64,000 bases of DNA from CAWCBG01 sp963793845 (GTDB taxonomy: Bacteria > Acidobacteriota > Terriglobia > Terriglobales > Acidobacteriaceae), in the NCBI GenBank assembly GCA_963793845.1, contig CAWCBG010000012.1, positions 62,001 to 126,000 of the forward strand, given 5' to 3'. The translations under genes and the position numbers were made by a program. How positions within the stretch are numbered: the first letter of the stretch is position 1; every line of letters begins with the position of its first letter. The notes under the pieces are model-generated. The model saw only the letters and a program-made list of their open reading frames with translations, did no database searches and was not told the DNA's origin. Shown one piece after another: positions 33,276 through 41,982 of this stretch.

Positions 33276-34124
33276 CTACTGGATGCGCGCCAGCTCCCTG
33301 GCATAAAGCTGGTTGCGGGGAAATTGCGTAGCCAGTCCGGCGAGCAGAGTGCGCGCGGTGCCGCGATCTTTATCGCGCAGCGCCGCTACCGCCAGCAGCA
33401 GGCGCGCGAACGGTGCCAGATAGTAGCCCTTGTCCGCGGTCAGGCGCAAGCGTTCCAGCCCCGCCTGCTTGTCGGTTTCGGAGCCCCCCAGGCGCAGAAG
33501 CCAGCGCACAACCACCGGACTGCTGCCCAAGAGATAGTTCTCGGCGCCAATCGCCAGGTAAGCGTCGTAGCAGGTAGGGTCAATCTGTAGCAAGGTCTGG
33601 GCCAGCTCGCGGGATGTCTTCATGTATTCCAGGCTGGCGATATTACGTTTCTCGATCAGGGCCGCATAGTCTCCGCGTAAACCGTTCGCCAGCACCCGCG
33701 CAAACAGCGCGTTCTTGTATTGCGGATCGTTCGCGGGCACCTTCTCCGCCAACTCGTCACTCTTGGCAAGCTCCTTCTCCAGGGCCGCCTTCACCGCGGG
33801 GTCAGGCGTCAGCTTGCTGCGGTTGTCAAACCTTTGGTCATCGGTGAAGAGGTCGGTCTCAAGAATGTGCAGTCGATCGAACTCGGAGAACAGGTAGGCC
33901 GCCGCGTTGGAGACGTATCCCATCGGGTCGTTCGGATGAAGCCGTTGATAGCCAAGAAAAGTCTTATGAGCATCGCTGAACTGGAGGTTGTACATTTCTT
34001 GGTAGCCGGAATAGAGGGGGGCCGAAACAGAGACCGGGTCTCCGGTTTCGGCTGATGCCTGCCAGGCCGCCGCGAACACCATTATCAAAATCAGTAGATT
34101 TCCAAATTGTTGCCGATTGTTCAA
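33276..34124 (-). CDS. Secreted TPR-like hypothetical protein
   Basis: A 282-residue protein with an N-terminal signal peptide (LLILIMVFAAAWQASA). Its helical repeats resemble TPRs (YNLQFSDAHKTFLGYQRLHP..., PYKNALFARVLANGL-like, and a C-terminal LAVAALRDKDRGTARTLLA block). The start is TTG at 34124, with an AAGGCGG site. It is probably periplasmic. Its partner is unknown. It converges with the alcohol dehydrogenase gene. Confidence 0.7.
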   Translation of the reverse strand: MNNRQQFGNLLILIMVFAAAWQASAETGDPVSVSAPLYSGYQEMYNLQFSDAHKTFLGYQRLHPNDPMGYVSNAAAYLFSEFDRLHILETDLFTDDQRFDNRSKLTPDPAVKAALEKELAKSDELAEKVPANDPQYKNALFARVLANGLRGDYAALIEKRNIASLEYMKTSRELAQTLLQIDPTCYDAYLAIGAENYLLGSSPVVVRWLLRLGGSETDKQAGLERLRLTADKGYYLAPFARLLLAVAALRDKDRGTARTLLAGLATQFPRNQLYARELARIQ

Positions 34125-34377
34125 AGGCCGCCTTATCCAGATCCCTTCACCCTATTGCCGGATCTTAGCTATTAGAGGATACAAAGCATAGCGCAGACGC
34201 TCCATTGGCGTGTCAAATGTTTGTCACGTCTCCGTTGACAGGTTAGAACCCTTGTTCCCTGGCAAAGTCGTAGCGACTGGAAAGTGAATGCGCGGCCTCT
34301 TTGGAGTATCCTTAGACAACATCGCAGAACAGAAAGGGTTAGTAGTACTTACCGTCACTTCCAGGGAGCGTAATGGG

Positions 34378-34520
34378 ATGAGTGTAAGCCAGTCGGGAGC
34401 AGCCCGGATGCCAGATCGATCCGCGTCTTGTGCCCGGTTGCTTGTGCGGCTTACGTGCGCCATACTCCTGTTCGCTGTGATCCATGGCGGCGGGCTCCGA
34501 CCCCTCGGCGCCGCTCAAAG
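34378..34520 (+). other. Signal-peptide segment of the next gene, in another frame
   Basis: The ATG at 34378 has AGGGAG nine bases upstream and encodes a 47-residue stretch with a typical signal peptide (RLLVRLTCAILLFAVIHGG, ending GAAQ). The frame then continues without family resemblance, while the receptor-like protein continues in the next frame from about 34490-34525. One indel would join the two, so this is probably the true start of the receptor gene. Confidence 0.75.
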
Positions 34521-36925
34521 TGACACTCTCAGTCATCGATCAGAACAATCATCCGGTCGCGAACGCGACCGCAACTGTGGGGCCGACGGAAAAACCGTTG
34601 GTTACGGTACAAAGCGACGCATCCGGCAAGGCCGTAGTGCAGGTTCCCGCGCCCGGAACCTATACCGTCAACATCAGCAAGCAAGGCTACCTGAGCGCCG
34701 ACACCACCCTCGACGTGAGCGTCACCACCGCCCTGGAACCCATCGAGATCGTGATCAGCAGCGCGGCCCTGAGCCAGCAGAGCATCAATGTAACCGGCGA
34801 ACCAACCAATCCGGTCGCGGATACGGAGCCGAGTTCGCAGACCTTGCCTCCAGCGCAAGCCAAGAATGCGCCGTCGAATCCCGCTACCTTGAACGCCGCC
34901 CTGCCCTTGGTGCCCGGTATTGTGCGTGGGCCGGACGGAACGGTGCGTATCGCGGGCTTCGGCGAAGATCATAGCGCGCTGCTGATTAATTCCGTGGACG
35001 TGACCGACCCTTCCACCGGGAATTTTGGTCTCAGCGTGCCCATCGACAGCGTACAGAACATCCAGGTTTCAGTGATGCCGTACCTGGCTCAATATGGCAA
35101 GTTCACTGCCGGAGTGGTTGCAGCCGAGACCCGCAGCGGCGGCGACAAGTGGGACTACAGCCTGAACGATCCGTTCCCCGACTTCCGCATTCGCAGTGGG
35201 CACCTGAACGGAGTGGCCGACGCCGCGCCCCGGTTCAATATCAGCGGCCCGCTGATCGCCAACCGTCTCTATTTCCTGGAAGGAGCCGAGTTCCTTTACA
35301 ACAGTCCGGAAGTTCGGACCTTGCCCTTTCCGGACAACTTGACCACCTCGAAAGCATTTAATTCGTTCACCCAGCTCGACCTGATTCTGACGCCCAAACA
35401 GACCCTCACCGGGAGCTTTCATTTTGCTCCGCATACAATTGATTATGCGGGCCTTGACTACTTCAATCCGCAGCCGGTAACGCCCAATGCCGACTTCCAC
35501 GAATCCACCGCGACCCTTACCCACCGCTGGGCAATCGGCGATGGCCTGCTGAAGAGCACGATCGCCGGAACCGGCGTTTCCAGCACCGTTGGCCCTCAGT
35601 CCGAAGCCGACATGGTGCTGACGCCGGGACAGAACAGCGGCAACTACTTTGCCGACCAGTCGCGCGATGCCCAGCGCTATCAGTGGATGGAGGAATGGAG
35701 TTCACCGGCCTGGCACTTTGCCGGCGAGCACAACTTCAAGGTGGGATCGCTGCTGGGCCACAGCAATAACGATGGCTTGTTCGAGGCAAACCCCGTACTC
35801 ATCCAGAATTCCGCCGGGCAGACCTTGCAGCAGATTCGCTTCGTCGGCGGCAAACCGTATGCGGTGTCAGACACCACGCCGGCGTTCTACGTACAGGATC
35901 ACTGGGTCTTCAATTCGCATCTGGCGATGGATGCCGGGATGCGCTTCGAAGGCCAGACCATCACTTCGACCACCCGCACTGCGCCTCGTGTGGGCATGGT
36001 GTGGTCGCCCGATAGCAGCAAGACCGTGGTGCGCGGGGGGATCGGCGTTTTTTACGATGCGGTGCCGCTGGATGTCTACGCTTTCAATAGCTATCCCGAC
36101 CAGTTAGTCACTACCTACAATGCACAAGGTCTTCCGATCGGCCCGCCTGTCTACTATGCCAACCTCACCGACCAGGCGGCTGCTTCGAAGTTTCCATTTA
36201 TCGAACGAAGACTGAAGAGTGGCAACTTCGCTCCCTACAGCGTTGCCTGGAACGTAGAATTTGAGCGGGAAGTTAGTCGCAAGCTTGTGCTGCGCGTGAA
36301 GTACCTGCAGAGTAACGCCGAGGGCCAGATCACGCTCCAGCCTGAAACGCTCAATAACCTGCACGCCATGGTGCTGGGGTCTTCCGGATGGGCGAGGACA
36401 CGGCAGGCTGAGCTTACCGCCAAGATCGGAGAGCATGCGACCCGGCAGTTTTTCTTCTCGTACGTACGCCAGTATGCGTACGGCGACATCAACACCGCCA
36501 GTTCCTATCTGGGCAACTTCCCATCCCCTGTAGTACAGCCGAACTTTCAGGCGGCTTTGCCCAGCGAGATTCCGAACCGCTTCTTGCTGTGGGGGAACTA
36601 CGGACTGCCAAAGAAGTTTTCCGTCGCTCCTCATGTCGAGTACCGCGATGGATTCCCATTCCAGGCGACTGACGTCTGGCAACAGTGGATCGCGACGCCC
36701 GGTCCTCAGTATCGCTTTCCGCGCTACTTCGCTCTTGACCTTCGCATGTCAAAAGAGCTCCAGGTAAGCGCAAAACACGCAGTCAAATTGTCCTTCACGT
36801 TGGCCAACCTGACGGATCATTTCAATCCGCTCGAGGTCTACTCCAACAACGCAGACCCTCAGTACGGACGATTCTTCGGTAACTATGACCGCAAACTTCT
36901 CTTCGACTTTGATTTTCTGTACTAA
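34484..36925 (+). CDS. TonB-dependent-receptor-like outer-membrane protein with carboxypeptidase-regulatory domain (start frameshifted)
   Basis: The 813-residue open part has a carboxypeptidase-regulatory-like domain (about 8-95, VTLSVIDQNNHPVANATATV). A plug-like region (about 130-215) follows, with GIVRGPDGTVRIAGFGEDHS and SVQNIQVSVMPY. A long beta-barrel reaches the C-terminus, which ends in an aromatic residue (DFDFLY) as outer-membrane proteins do. This is the Oar-like layout common in acidobacteria. The open part itself lacks a signal peptide; one lies in the preceding frame (34378-34520). The substrate is unknown. If the indel is real, the product would not be exported. Confidence 0.82.
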   Translation: MAAGSDPSAPLKVTLSVIDQNNHPVANATATVGPTEKPLVTVQSDASGKAVVQVPAPGTYTVNISKQGYLSADTTLDVSVTTALEPIEIVISSAALSQQSINVTGEPTNPVADTEPSSQTLPPAQAKNAPSNPATLNAALPLVPGIVRGPDGTVRIAGFGEDHSALLINSVDVTDPSTGNFGLSVPIDSVQNIQVSVMPYLAQYGKFTAGVVAAETRSGGDKWDYSLNDPFPDFRIRSGHLNGVADAAPRFNISGPLIANRLYFLEGAEFLYNSPEVRTLPFPDNLTTSKAFNSFTQLDLILTPKQTLTGSFHFAPHTIDYAGLDYFNPQPVTPNADFHESTATLTHRWAIGDGLLKSTIAGTGVSSTVGPQSEADMVLTPGQNSGNYFADQSRDAQRYQWMEEWSSPAWHFAGEHNFKVGSLLGHSNNDGLFEANPVLIQNSAGQTLQQIRFVGGKPYAVSDTTPAFYVQDHWVFNSHLAMDAGMRFEGQTITSTTRTAPRVGMVWSPDSSKTVVRGGIGVFYDAVPLDVYAFNSYPDQLVTTYNAQGLPIGPPVYYANLTDQAAASKFPFIERRLKSGNFAPYSVAWNVEFEREVSRKLVLRVKYLQSNAEGQITLQPETLNNLHAMVLGSSGWARTRQAELTAKIGEHATRQFFFSYVRQYAYGDINTASSYLGNFPSPVVQPNFQAALPSEIPNRFLLWGNYGLPKKFSVAPHVEYRDGFPFQATDVWQQWIATPGPQYRFPRYFALDLRMSKELQVSAKHAVKLSFTLANLTDHFNPLEVYSNNADPQYGRFFGNYDRKLLFDFDFLY

Positions 36926-37180
36926 GGAATCCTGGAACTCTGCTCGTTCGAGGGTGGAACAGGAGTGGAACCGCCCGCCGAACCAGCACGTTGGTGGAAC
37001 TGACCACCTCTCCCAACAAAGTTCTGGACAAATCGTGTGGGTTCATAGATATACTCGCTTACCCTTTCGGTCATAAAGTTGGTCGGTACACCTTTGTGTG
37101 CCGTAATGCGCTTTCTGGCTTCGTCGACTAGCGAGAATAGTAGATTTCAGCAACACAGGTAATGAAAGGATCTGTTACCT

Positions 37181-39046
37181 ATGGCCTCGACTCCCTACGT
37201 CAAGTCGTACACCAATCAAACTGTCGCTCAAGTGCTGCTCCTGTATCTCGGCATGGAGGGAGTGGACAAGGTTTTCGGGATTCCCGGCGGCGGGCTCGCT
37301 AACCTTCTCGTAGAGTTCAAGAACCAGCGCAACAACTTTGAATACGTTATCTGCCGTCACGAGACCGGCGCGGCTTACATTGCGGATGGCTATCATCGCG
37401 CGACCGGCAAACTCGGCGTGGTGATGGTGACCTCCGGCCCCGGCGCAACCAACGCCATCACGGGCGCGATGAATGCGCAGAACGATGGCAGCGCATTGCT
37501 GGTCATCACCGGTGAAGTGAACGAGCAGTATTTCGGCAAAGGCTATCTGCAGGAGGGCCTGGATACCGATCTCGACGTCCAGGCGATCTACAAGGCGTCG
37601 GCCTGTTACAGCGCGGAGTTGACCGACGAGTCGGAAGTGCAGACGCTCATTGAGCAGGCATTACGCGACGCTCTGAACATTCCGCGTGGCATGGCGCATA
37701 TCAGCGTACCTAACAACATTCCAACTGAGATCGTGACCACCCCACAGCCGGCGCCTAATCCTCCCAGTCCAACGATTTATCTGCCGGCCAGCCCGGCCAA
37801 CTACCGCGCAACACCGGCGGGTGTCGATCGCCAACAGGTAAAACAGGCGGTGCAGCAACTGCTGGCCTGTAAGCGGCCGTTGATTTTTCTCGGCAGTGGC
37901 TGCCGCGATGCCCTGCGTGATCAGGGCACACTCGACGCGCTGGTGATCTTTGCGGAACGCTATGGCATTCCCGTGATGACCACTCCCGACGGAAAGGGCG
38001 TCTTCCCCGAGGGACACTTGCTTTCCCTGCGTGTGTACGGCTTCGCCAGCAACACCTGGGCTCCCGCATGGATGACCCAGACGGATGTGCCGTACGATGG
38101 ACTACTTGTGCTCGGTACCAGCCTGCGTGGGCTCTCCAGCAACAACTGGAGTCCGATACTTGTGCCAAAAAATAACGGGCCGTTCATTCAGGTTGATCTG
38201 CAACAGCATGCTATCGGGCGCACCTTCCCGGTAACCATGGGCATCGTCGGGGAAGTCGGAGCATTTATTCGCGAGATGGCAGGCATGTTGCCCGAATTCC
38301 CGCTGTCGCAGCCCGGGGTTCAGGCGGACGCGCAGGCTCGCTATGCCGAGGTGAAGGCGATCAAGCAGAGTTCGCCCTACTACAGCCCGGATCAGTATGC
38401 GTCGAACGCCTCACCGATCGAGCCGGCCGCGATTGTCCGTGTGCTGCAAGCTGCGATTCCCCAAGACTCCATCATCGTCCTCGATTGTGCCAACTGTGTC
38501 GGCTGGGGTGTTCACTACTTCACGGTCAACCCTCCGCAGCAGATTTACAGCTCACTCGCTATGGGACCGATGGGTTTTGGAGTCTGCGCGGTCATCGGGG
38601 CCAAGATGGGCTGTCCCGACAAGACCTGCATCGCGCTGGTGGGCGATGGCGCATTCATGATGCATGGCGCTGAGGTTTCCACCGCCCAGGCGCACAACGT
38701 CGGCGCCATCTGGGTGGTTCTGGAAGACGACGATCTGCATATGGTCAGCCAGGGCATGACGTATCTCTATCCCGATCCGACCGATCCCGGAGTCTGGGAG
38801 ACGCTCTACCGGCTGGGTAAGCCTGACCTGGTGAAGTTTGCCGAAGGATTGGGCGCTGATGCTTATCTGGTCCATGATCCCGGCGAATTGCAGAAACTCA
38901 TGCCCAAGGTTCTGGAAGGGGCAAACGTGAAAAAGAGACCTCAAGTGATCGTGGCGAAGATCAACCAGAGCAGCCTCGATCCCTACTTCCCGCCGAAACC
39001 ACCAGCGCCGCCGTCCGATGGTGCAGGCAGCACGAAAGCGAGTTAA
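37181..39046 (+). CDS. Thiamine-diphosphate enzyme, acetolactate synthase-like, altered metal motif
   Basis: A 621-residue ThDP-dependent enzyme. The Pyr domain holds FGIPGGG and the catalytic Glu61 in RHETGAAYIADG. A central domain with GSGCRD and the PP domain follow. In the PP domain, GDG (488-490) starts the metal/diphosphate motif, but the Asn expected 24 residues on is replaced (LEDDD, Glu515-Asp516), which is unusual. The last ~25 residues are a Pro-rich tail (FPPKPPAPP). Reactions in the family include decarboxylation and ligation of 2-keto acids to acyloins. It is the first of a three-gene operon; the next gene starts five bases after its stop. GGA precedes the ATG. The exact reaction is unknown. 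Confidence 0.88.
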   Translation: MASTPYVKSYTNQTVAQVLLLYLGMEGVDKVFGIPGGGLANLLVEFKNQRNNFEYVICRHETGAAYIADGYHRATGKLGVVMVTSGPGATNAITGAMNAQNDGSALLVITGEVNEQYFGKGYLQEGLDTDLDVQAIYKASACYSAELTDESEVQTLIEQALRDALNIPRGMAHISVPNNIPTEIVTTPQPAPNPPSPTIYLPASPANYRATPAGVDRQQVKQAVQQLLACKRPLIFLGSGCRDALRDQGTLDALVIFAERYGIPVMTTPDGKGVFPEGHLLSLRVYGFASNTWAPAWMTQTDVPYDGLLVLGTSLRGLSSNNWSPILVPKNNGPFIQVDLQQHAIGRTFPVTMGIVGEVGAFIREMAGMLPEFPLSQPGVQADAQARYAEVKAIKQSSPYYSPDQYASNASPIEPAAIVRVLQAAIPQDSIIVLDCANCVGWGVHYFTVNPPQQIYSSLAMGPMGFGVCAVIGAKMGCPDKTCIALVGDGAFMMHGAEVSTAQAHNVGAIWVVLEDDDLHMVSQGMTYLYPDPTDPGVWETLYRLGKPDLVKFAEGLGADAYLVHDPGELQKLMPKVLEGANVKKRPQVIVAKINQSSLDPYFPPKPPAPPSDGAGSTKAS

Positions 39047-39051
39047 TTGAC

Positions 39052-40812
39052 ATGGCAAAAGCAAAAGTAAACTCCTCCGAGACTTCCACGCAGTACGACG
39101 TCGCGATCGTTGGCGGTGGTGTAGGCGGCATTTACTCCGGCTGGCGGCTGATGACCTCATCGGCCGGTCAATCCTCCGTCCTGAAAAAGTGGGCCGGCAA
39201 GAACGGCAAGCTGAAGGTCGCGGTTTTCGAGGGTAGCGACCGCATCGGGGGACGGCTGCTGTCGGCGCGGCCTCCGGGCTTTTCCTACGCGACCACTTGC
39301 GAAATCGGCGGCATGCGCTATGTCTCGGCCCAAACCTTGGTGCGCAGCCTGGTAGAGAACAAGCTGAAGCTGCCGCACTATCCGCAAGTTGTCGATCAGA
39401 AGACGAATATCGTCTACCTGCGCAACAAGCAACTGCGGTTCTCCCAGGTGACCGACCCCGGCGCGCTGCCTTACAACCTGACCTGGGCGGAGGCGCAATT
39501 TGTGTCCCAGAACGATCCCAGCGGCCTTATTGGCTGGGCCATCGCCAAGTTGTTGCCAGGAGTCACCCAGTTCACCGGTACACACTTGGAAAACTACCTT
39601 CAGAACGCTGTCGTCGACGGAACGCCACTCTACCAGCACGGCTTCTGGAACTTGCTGGCGCGCGCTTTATCGCCGGACGCGTATGAACTCTCGCGAACCT
39701 TGGTGGGCTACGACTGCCTTGGCTCGAATGCGAACGCGGTCGATCTGATCTCGGAATACTTCGACTTCACCCCGGGCGTCACCTATTCTCTCCTGAACCA
39801 GGGTTATGATTCGGTGCCGTGGACGTTGCAGAAGCAATACGAAGATGCGGGTGGGGAGCTGATTCAAGGATCGTGGCTGGCGGCTTTTGGCCATACGACG
39901 CTCGATGACGGCACCACGGGAGTAGTCCTGCAATTCTCCGACGGTCGTCCTTCGGTCACGGCGCGCGCGCTGATTCTTGCTATGCCCCGGCGTTCACTGG
40001 AACTGCTGCGGCGGGAGGGCCCGGTTCTTGACCCGTCGCGTGCCCCGCGCGTTCAGGAGATGCTGGGGTCGGTGAGGCCCATTCCTCTATACAAGCTGTT
40101 CGTCGCTTACAAGTATCCGTGGTGGAACGCGGTGGGTGTGCGGCAAGGACGTTCCCTCACCGACACGCCAGTCCGGCAGCTTTATTACTGGCCGATCGAT
40201 CCTTTGGCAAAGACTCCTTCCGCCACCGGCGATGCACTGTTAATGGCCTACAACGACGCAACTAGTGTTGACTTCTGGGCCGGACTGAGCGGCGCCGTAA
40301 CCAAGACCATGCAGAATCCCTCAGCGCTGCAGTTGTTCCGAAAAGTCGCTCCCGGTGTCCGCATGTTTGAGCGCCAGCAATCGCCGCAGGCTACGGCCGC
40401 CGGGGAGGATGAATTCTCCAAACGCTTGCTCGAGAACTGGCAGAACCATCCTGCGCCCCACGAGATGGTCATGGAGATGCACCGTCAGCTCAAACAAATG
40501 CACAACATTCAATACGCACCCAAGCCTTACGACGCTGCCTGCATGGACTGGTCGGTGGATCCTTATGGCGGAGGGGTGCACTTCTGGAATCGCGGCTACA
40601 AGTCGTGGGAAATCCTCCAAGACATGACGCAACCAGTTCCCGACTTCCCGTGCTACATCTGCGGGGAAGCATACTCGACGAACCAGACGTGGGTGGAAGG
40701 CGCGCTGCAAACCGCCGAGATTGTGCTGACGAAACTAGGCCTGGCGCCACCGAAGTGGATCACGCCCAACCCGCCGCCGGCTCCTCCGCCGAAGAAGGGA
40801 AAGACGAAGTAG
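39052..40812 (+). CDS. FAD-dependent amine oxidase
   Basis: A 586-residue flavoprotein of the amine oxidase (MAO/L-amino-acid oxidase/tryptophan monooxygenase) family. The FAD site is YDVAIVGGGVGGIYSGWRL, with a second piece at VFEGSDRIGGRLLSARPPG. The C-terminal FAD contact is YICGEAYSTNQTWVEGALQ. There is no signal peptide. The final ~25 residues are Pro-rich (NPPPAPPPKKGKTK), echoing the tail of the ThDP enzyme upstream. It would oxidise an amine or amino acid to an imine, then an aldehyde or keto acid. It lies five bases after the ThDP gene and 22 before the KAS III-like gene. Confidence 0.9.
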   Translation: MAKAKVNSSETSTQYDVAIVGGGVGGIYSGWRLMTSSAGQSSVLKKWAGKNGKLKVAVFEGSDRIGGRLLSARPPGFSYATTCEIGGMRYVSAQTLVRSLVENKLKLPHYPQVVDQKTNIVYLRNKQLRFSQVTDPGALPYNLTWAEAQFVSQNDPSGLIGWAIAKLLPGVTQFTGTHLENYLQNAVVDGTPLYQHGFWNLLARALSPDAYELSRTLVGYDCLGSNANAVDLISEYFDFTPGVTYSLLNQGYDSVPWTLQKQYEDAGGELIQGSWLAAFGHTTLDDGTTGVVLQFSDGRPSVTARALILAMPRRSLELLRREGPVLDPSRAPRVQEMLGSVRPIPLYKLFVAYKYPWWNAVGVRQGRSLTDTPVRQLYYWPIDPLAKTPSATGDALLMAYNDATSVDFWAGLSGAVTKTMQNPSALQLFRKVAPGVRMFERQQSPQATAAGEDEFSKRLLENWQNHPAPHEMVMEMHRQLKQMHNIQYAPKPYDAACMDWSVDPYGGGVHFWNRGYKSWEILQDMTQPVPDFPCYICGEAYSTNQTWVEGALQTAEIVLTKLGLAPPKWITPNPPPAPPPKKGKTK

Positions 40813-40834
40813 CAGACGTCGACAGGGAGAACGC

Positions 40835-41845
40835 ATGACAGAGCAGCAGCCTCGAATCATCGGCCTCGGCTACTTCGTGCCGCCGAACCTTCGCTACAAT
40901 GACGATCCGATCTTCGCTTGGCTGAACCAGCATCCGCCGCCGGGTGGAAATCCCTTTACGGGCTACACCACCCGCGTAGTTCTGGGGCCGGGCGAAGACC
41001 TCATGACCATGATGGTCCCAGCCGCCTTGAACGCCCTGGCAGACGCCAAGCTCCAGCCATCCGACATCGACATGTTGCTTGGCTATGCGTCGGTCAGCCC
41101 GTACGCCAATCCCAACGAGATGAGCCATCTGCACGAGATGCTTCATCTGCCCCAGAGCACCTATGTCGTCCCCCTGAACAACGAGTTCTCCAATTTCAAT
41201 GCCGCACTGCTGTTCGCCGACGCTCTTATCCGCGCCGGACGGGCGAAGAACATACTGGTGGTCGTGGGCGGTAACTGGACAAGGCATGTCGACTACCACA
41301 CCGTGCAGTCGGTGAGTGCCGCTGACGGTGCGGGCGCGGCGGTGGTGGGGCTCTCATCTGATACGACGCAGTGGCAAGTGATCGATCAGAACACTCTCAC
41401 CATGACCAGCTACTTCGGATCGATGTACATGCAGGGGCAGAAGTACGAGCAGCAGCCGCCGAAAGACGGGCACGAGTGGCTGTGGAGCGAATCGTTTTTC
41501 CAGATCACAGACAAGGGAATGAAAGGCTTCGGCCAGTTCGGCGGTGTGCTGGCGCCGCAGGCCGTGATTGATTTGCTGAAGCGCAACAACATACCGCAGT
41601 CCCAGGTGACGTTGATCGCGCACCAAGCCTCGCAGGTGCTGTTCAATATGTGGCAGGCCTCGATCAATCCGGCGCAGCAGATTCAGACGATCCAGGAGTT
41701 CGCCAACATGACGGTGGCCAATATTCCTGTGAATCTGGCGTGGTCGGTAGCTAACGATCCCATTACCCAGGACAACCTGGTGCTCTTCGCCCTGTCTCCC
41801 GACATGCATGCCAATGCCCTGCTTTTGCAGCGCAGCTCATCGTGA
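40835..41845 (+). CDS. KAS III-like (thiolase-fold) protein lacking catalytic Cys
   Basis: A 336-residue protein with the FabH-like fold: LGYASVSPYANPNE, the helix FNAALLFADALIRAG and SAADGAGAAV. Aligned without gaps to the FabH ACAGF block, Phe118 (in NNEFSNF) occupies the acyl-accepting Cys position. The His (IAHQAS, His263) and an Asn near 296 are kept. It therefore cannot form the usual Cys thioester; related proteins with altered residues act as acyltransferases or decarboxylative condensing enzymes. AGGGAG precedes the ATG. It is the last gene of the operon. Its substrate is presumably linked to the products of the two preceding enzymes. Confidence 0.85.
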   Translation: MTEQQPRIIGLGYFVPPNLRYNDDPIFAWLNQHPPPGGNPFTGYTTRVVLGPGEDLMTMMVPAALNALADAKLQPSDIDMLLGYASVSPYANPNEMSHLHEMLHLPQSTYVVPLNNEFSNFNAALLFADALIRAGRAKNILVVVGGNWTRHVDYHTVQSVSAADGAGAAVVGLSSDTTQWQVIDQNTLTMTSYFGSMYMQGQKYEQQPPKDGHEWLWSESFFQITDKGMKGFGQFGGVLAPQAVIDLLKRNNIPQSQVTLIAHQASQVLFNMWQASINPAQQIQTIQEFANMTVANIPVNLAWSVANDPITQDNLVLFALSPDMHANALLLQRSSS

Positions 41846-41982
41846 GACACTGATCGCAGTGAAACAAGCAAGCGCTTGCGAAGAGTTTATGGTTCGAGGC
41901 ATCGTGGGCGTTGCAGCTCGCGTCTGTTGCCTTTTGCGGCCACAGCGTTTAGAGCGGTGCTTTGGCAAGCGGTAAGCATCCT

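Noticed and set aside
34525..34974. Continuation of the signal-peptide frame after 34520 as its own gene
   Set aside because: The sequence after the signal peptide has no family pattern and overlaps the regulatory domain of the receptor; a frameshift explains it better.
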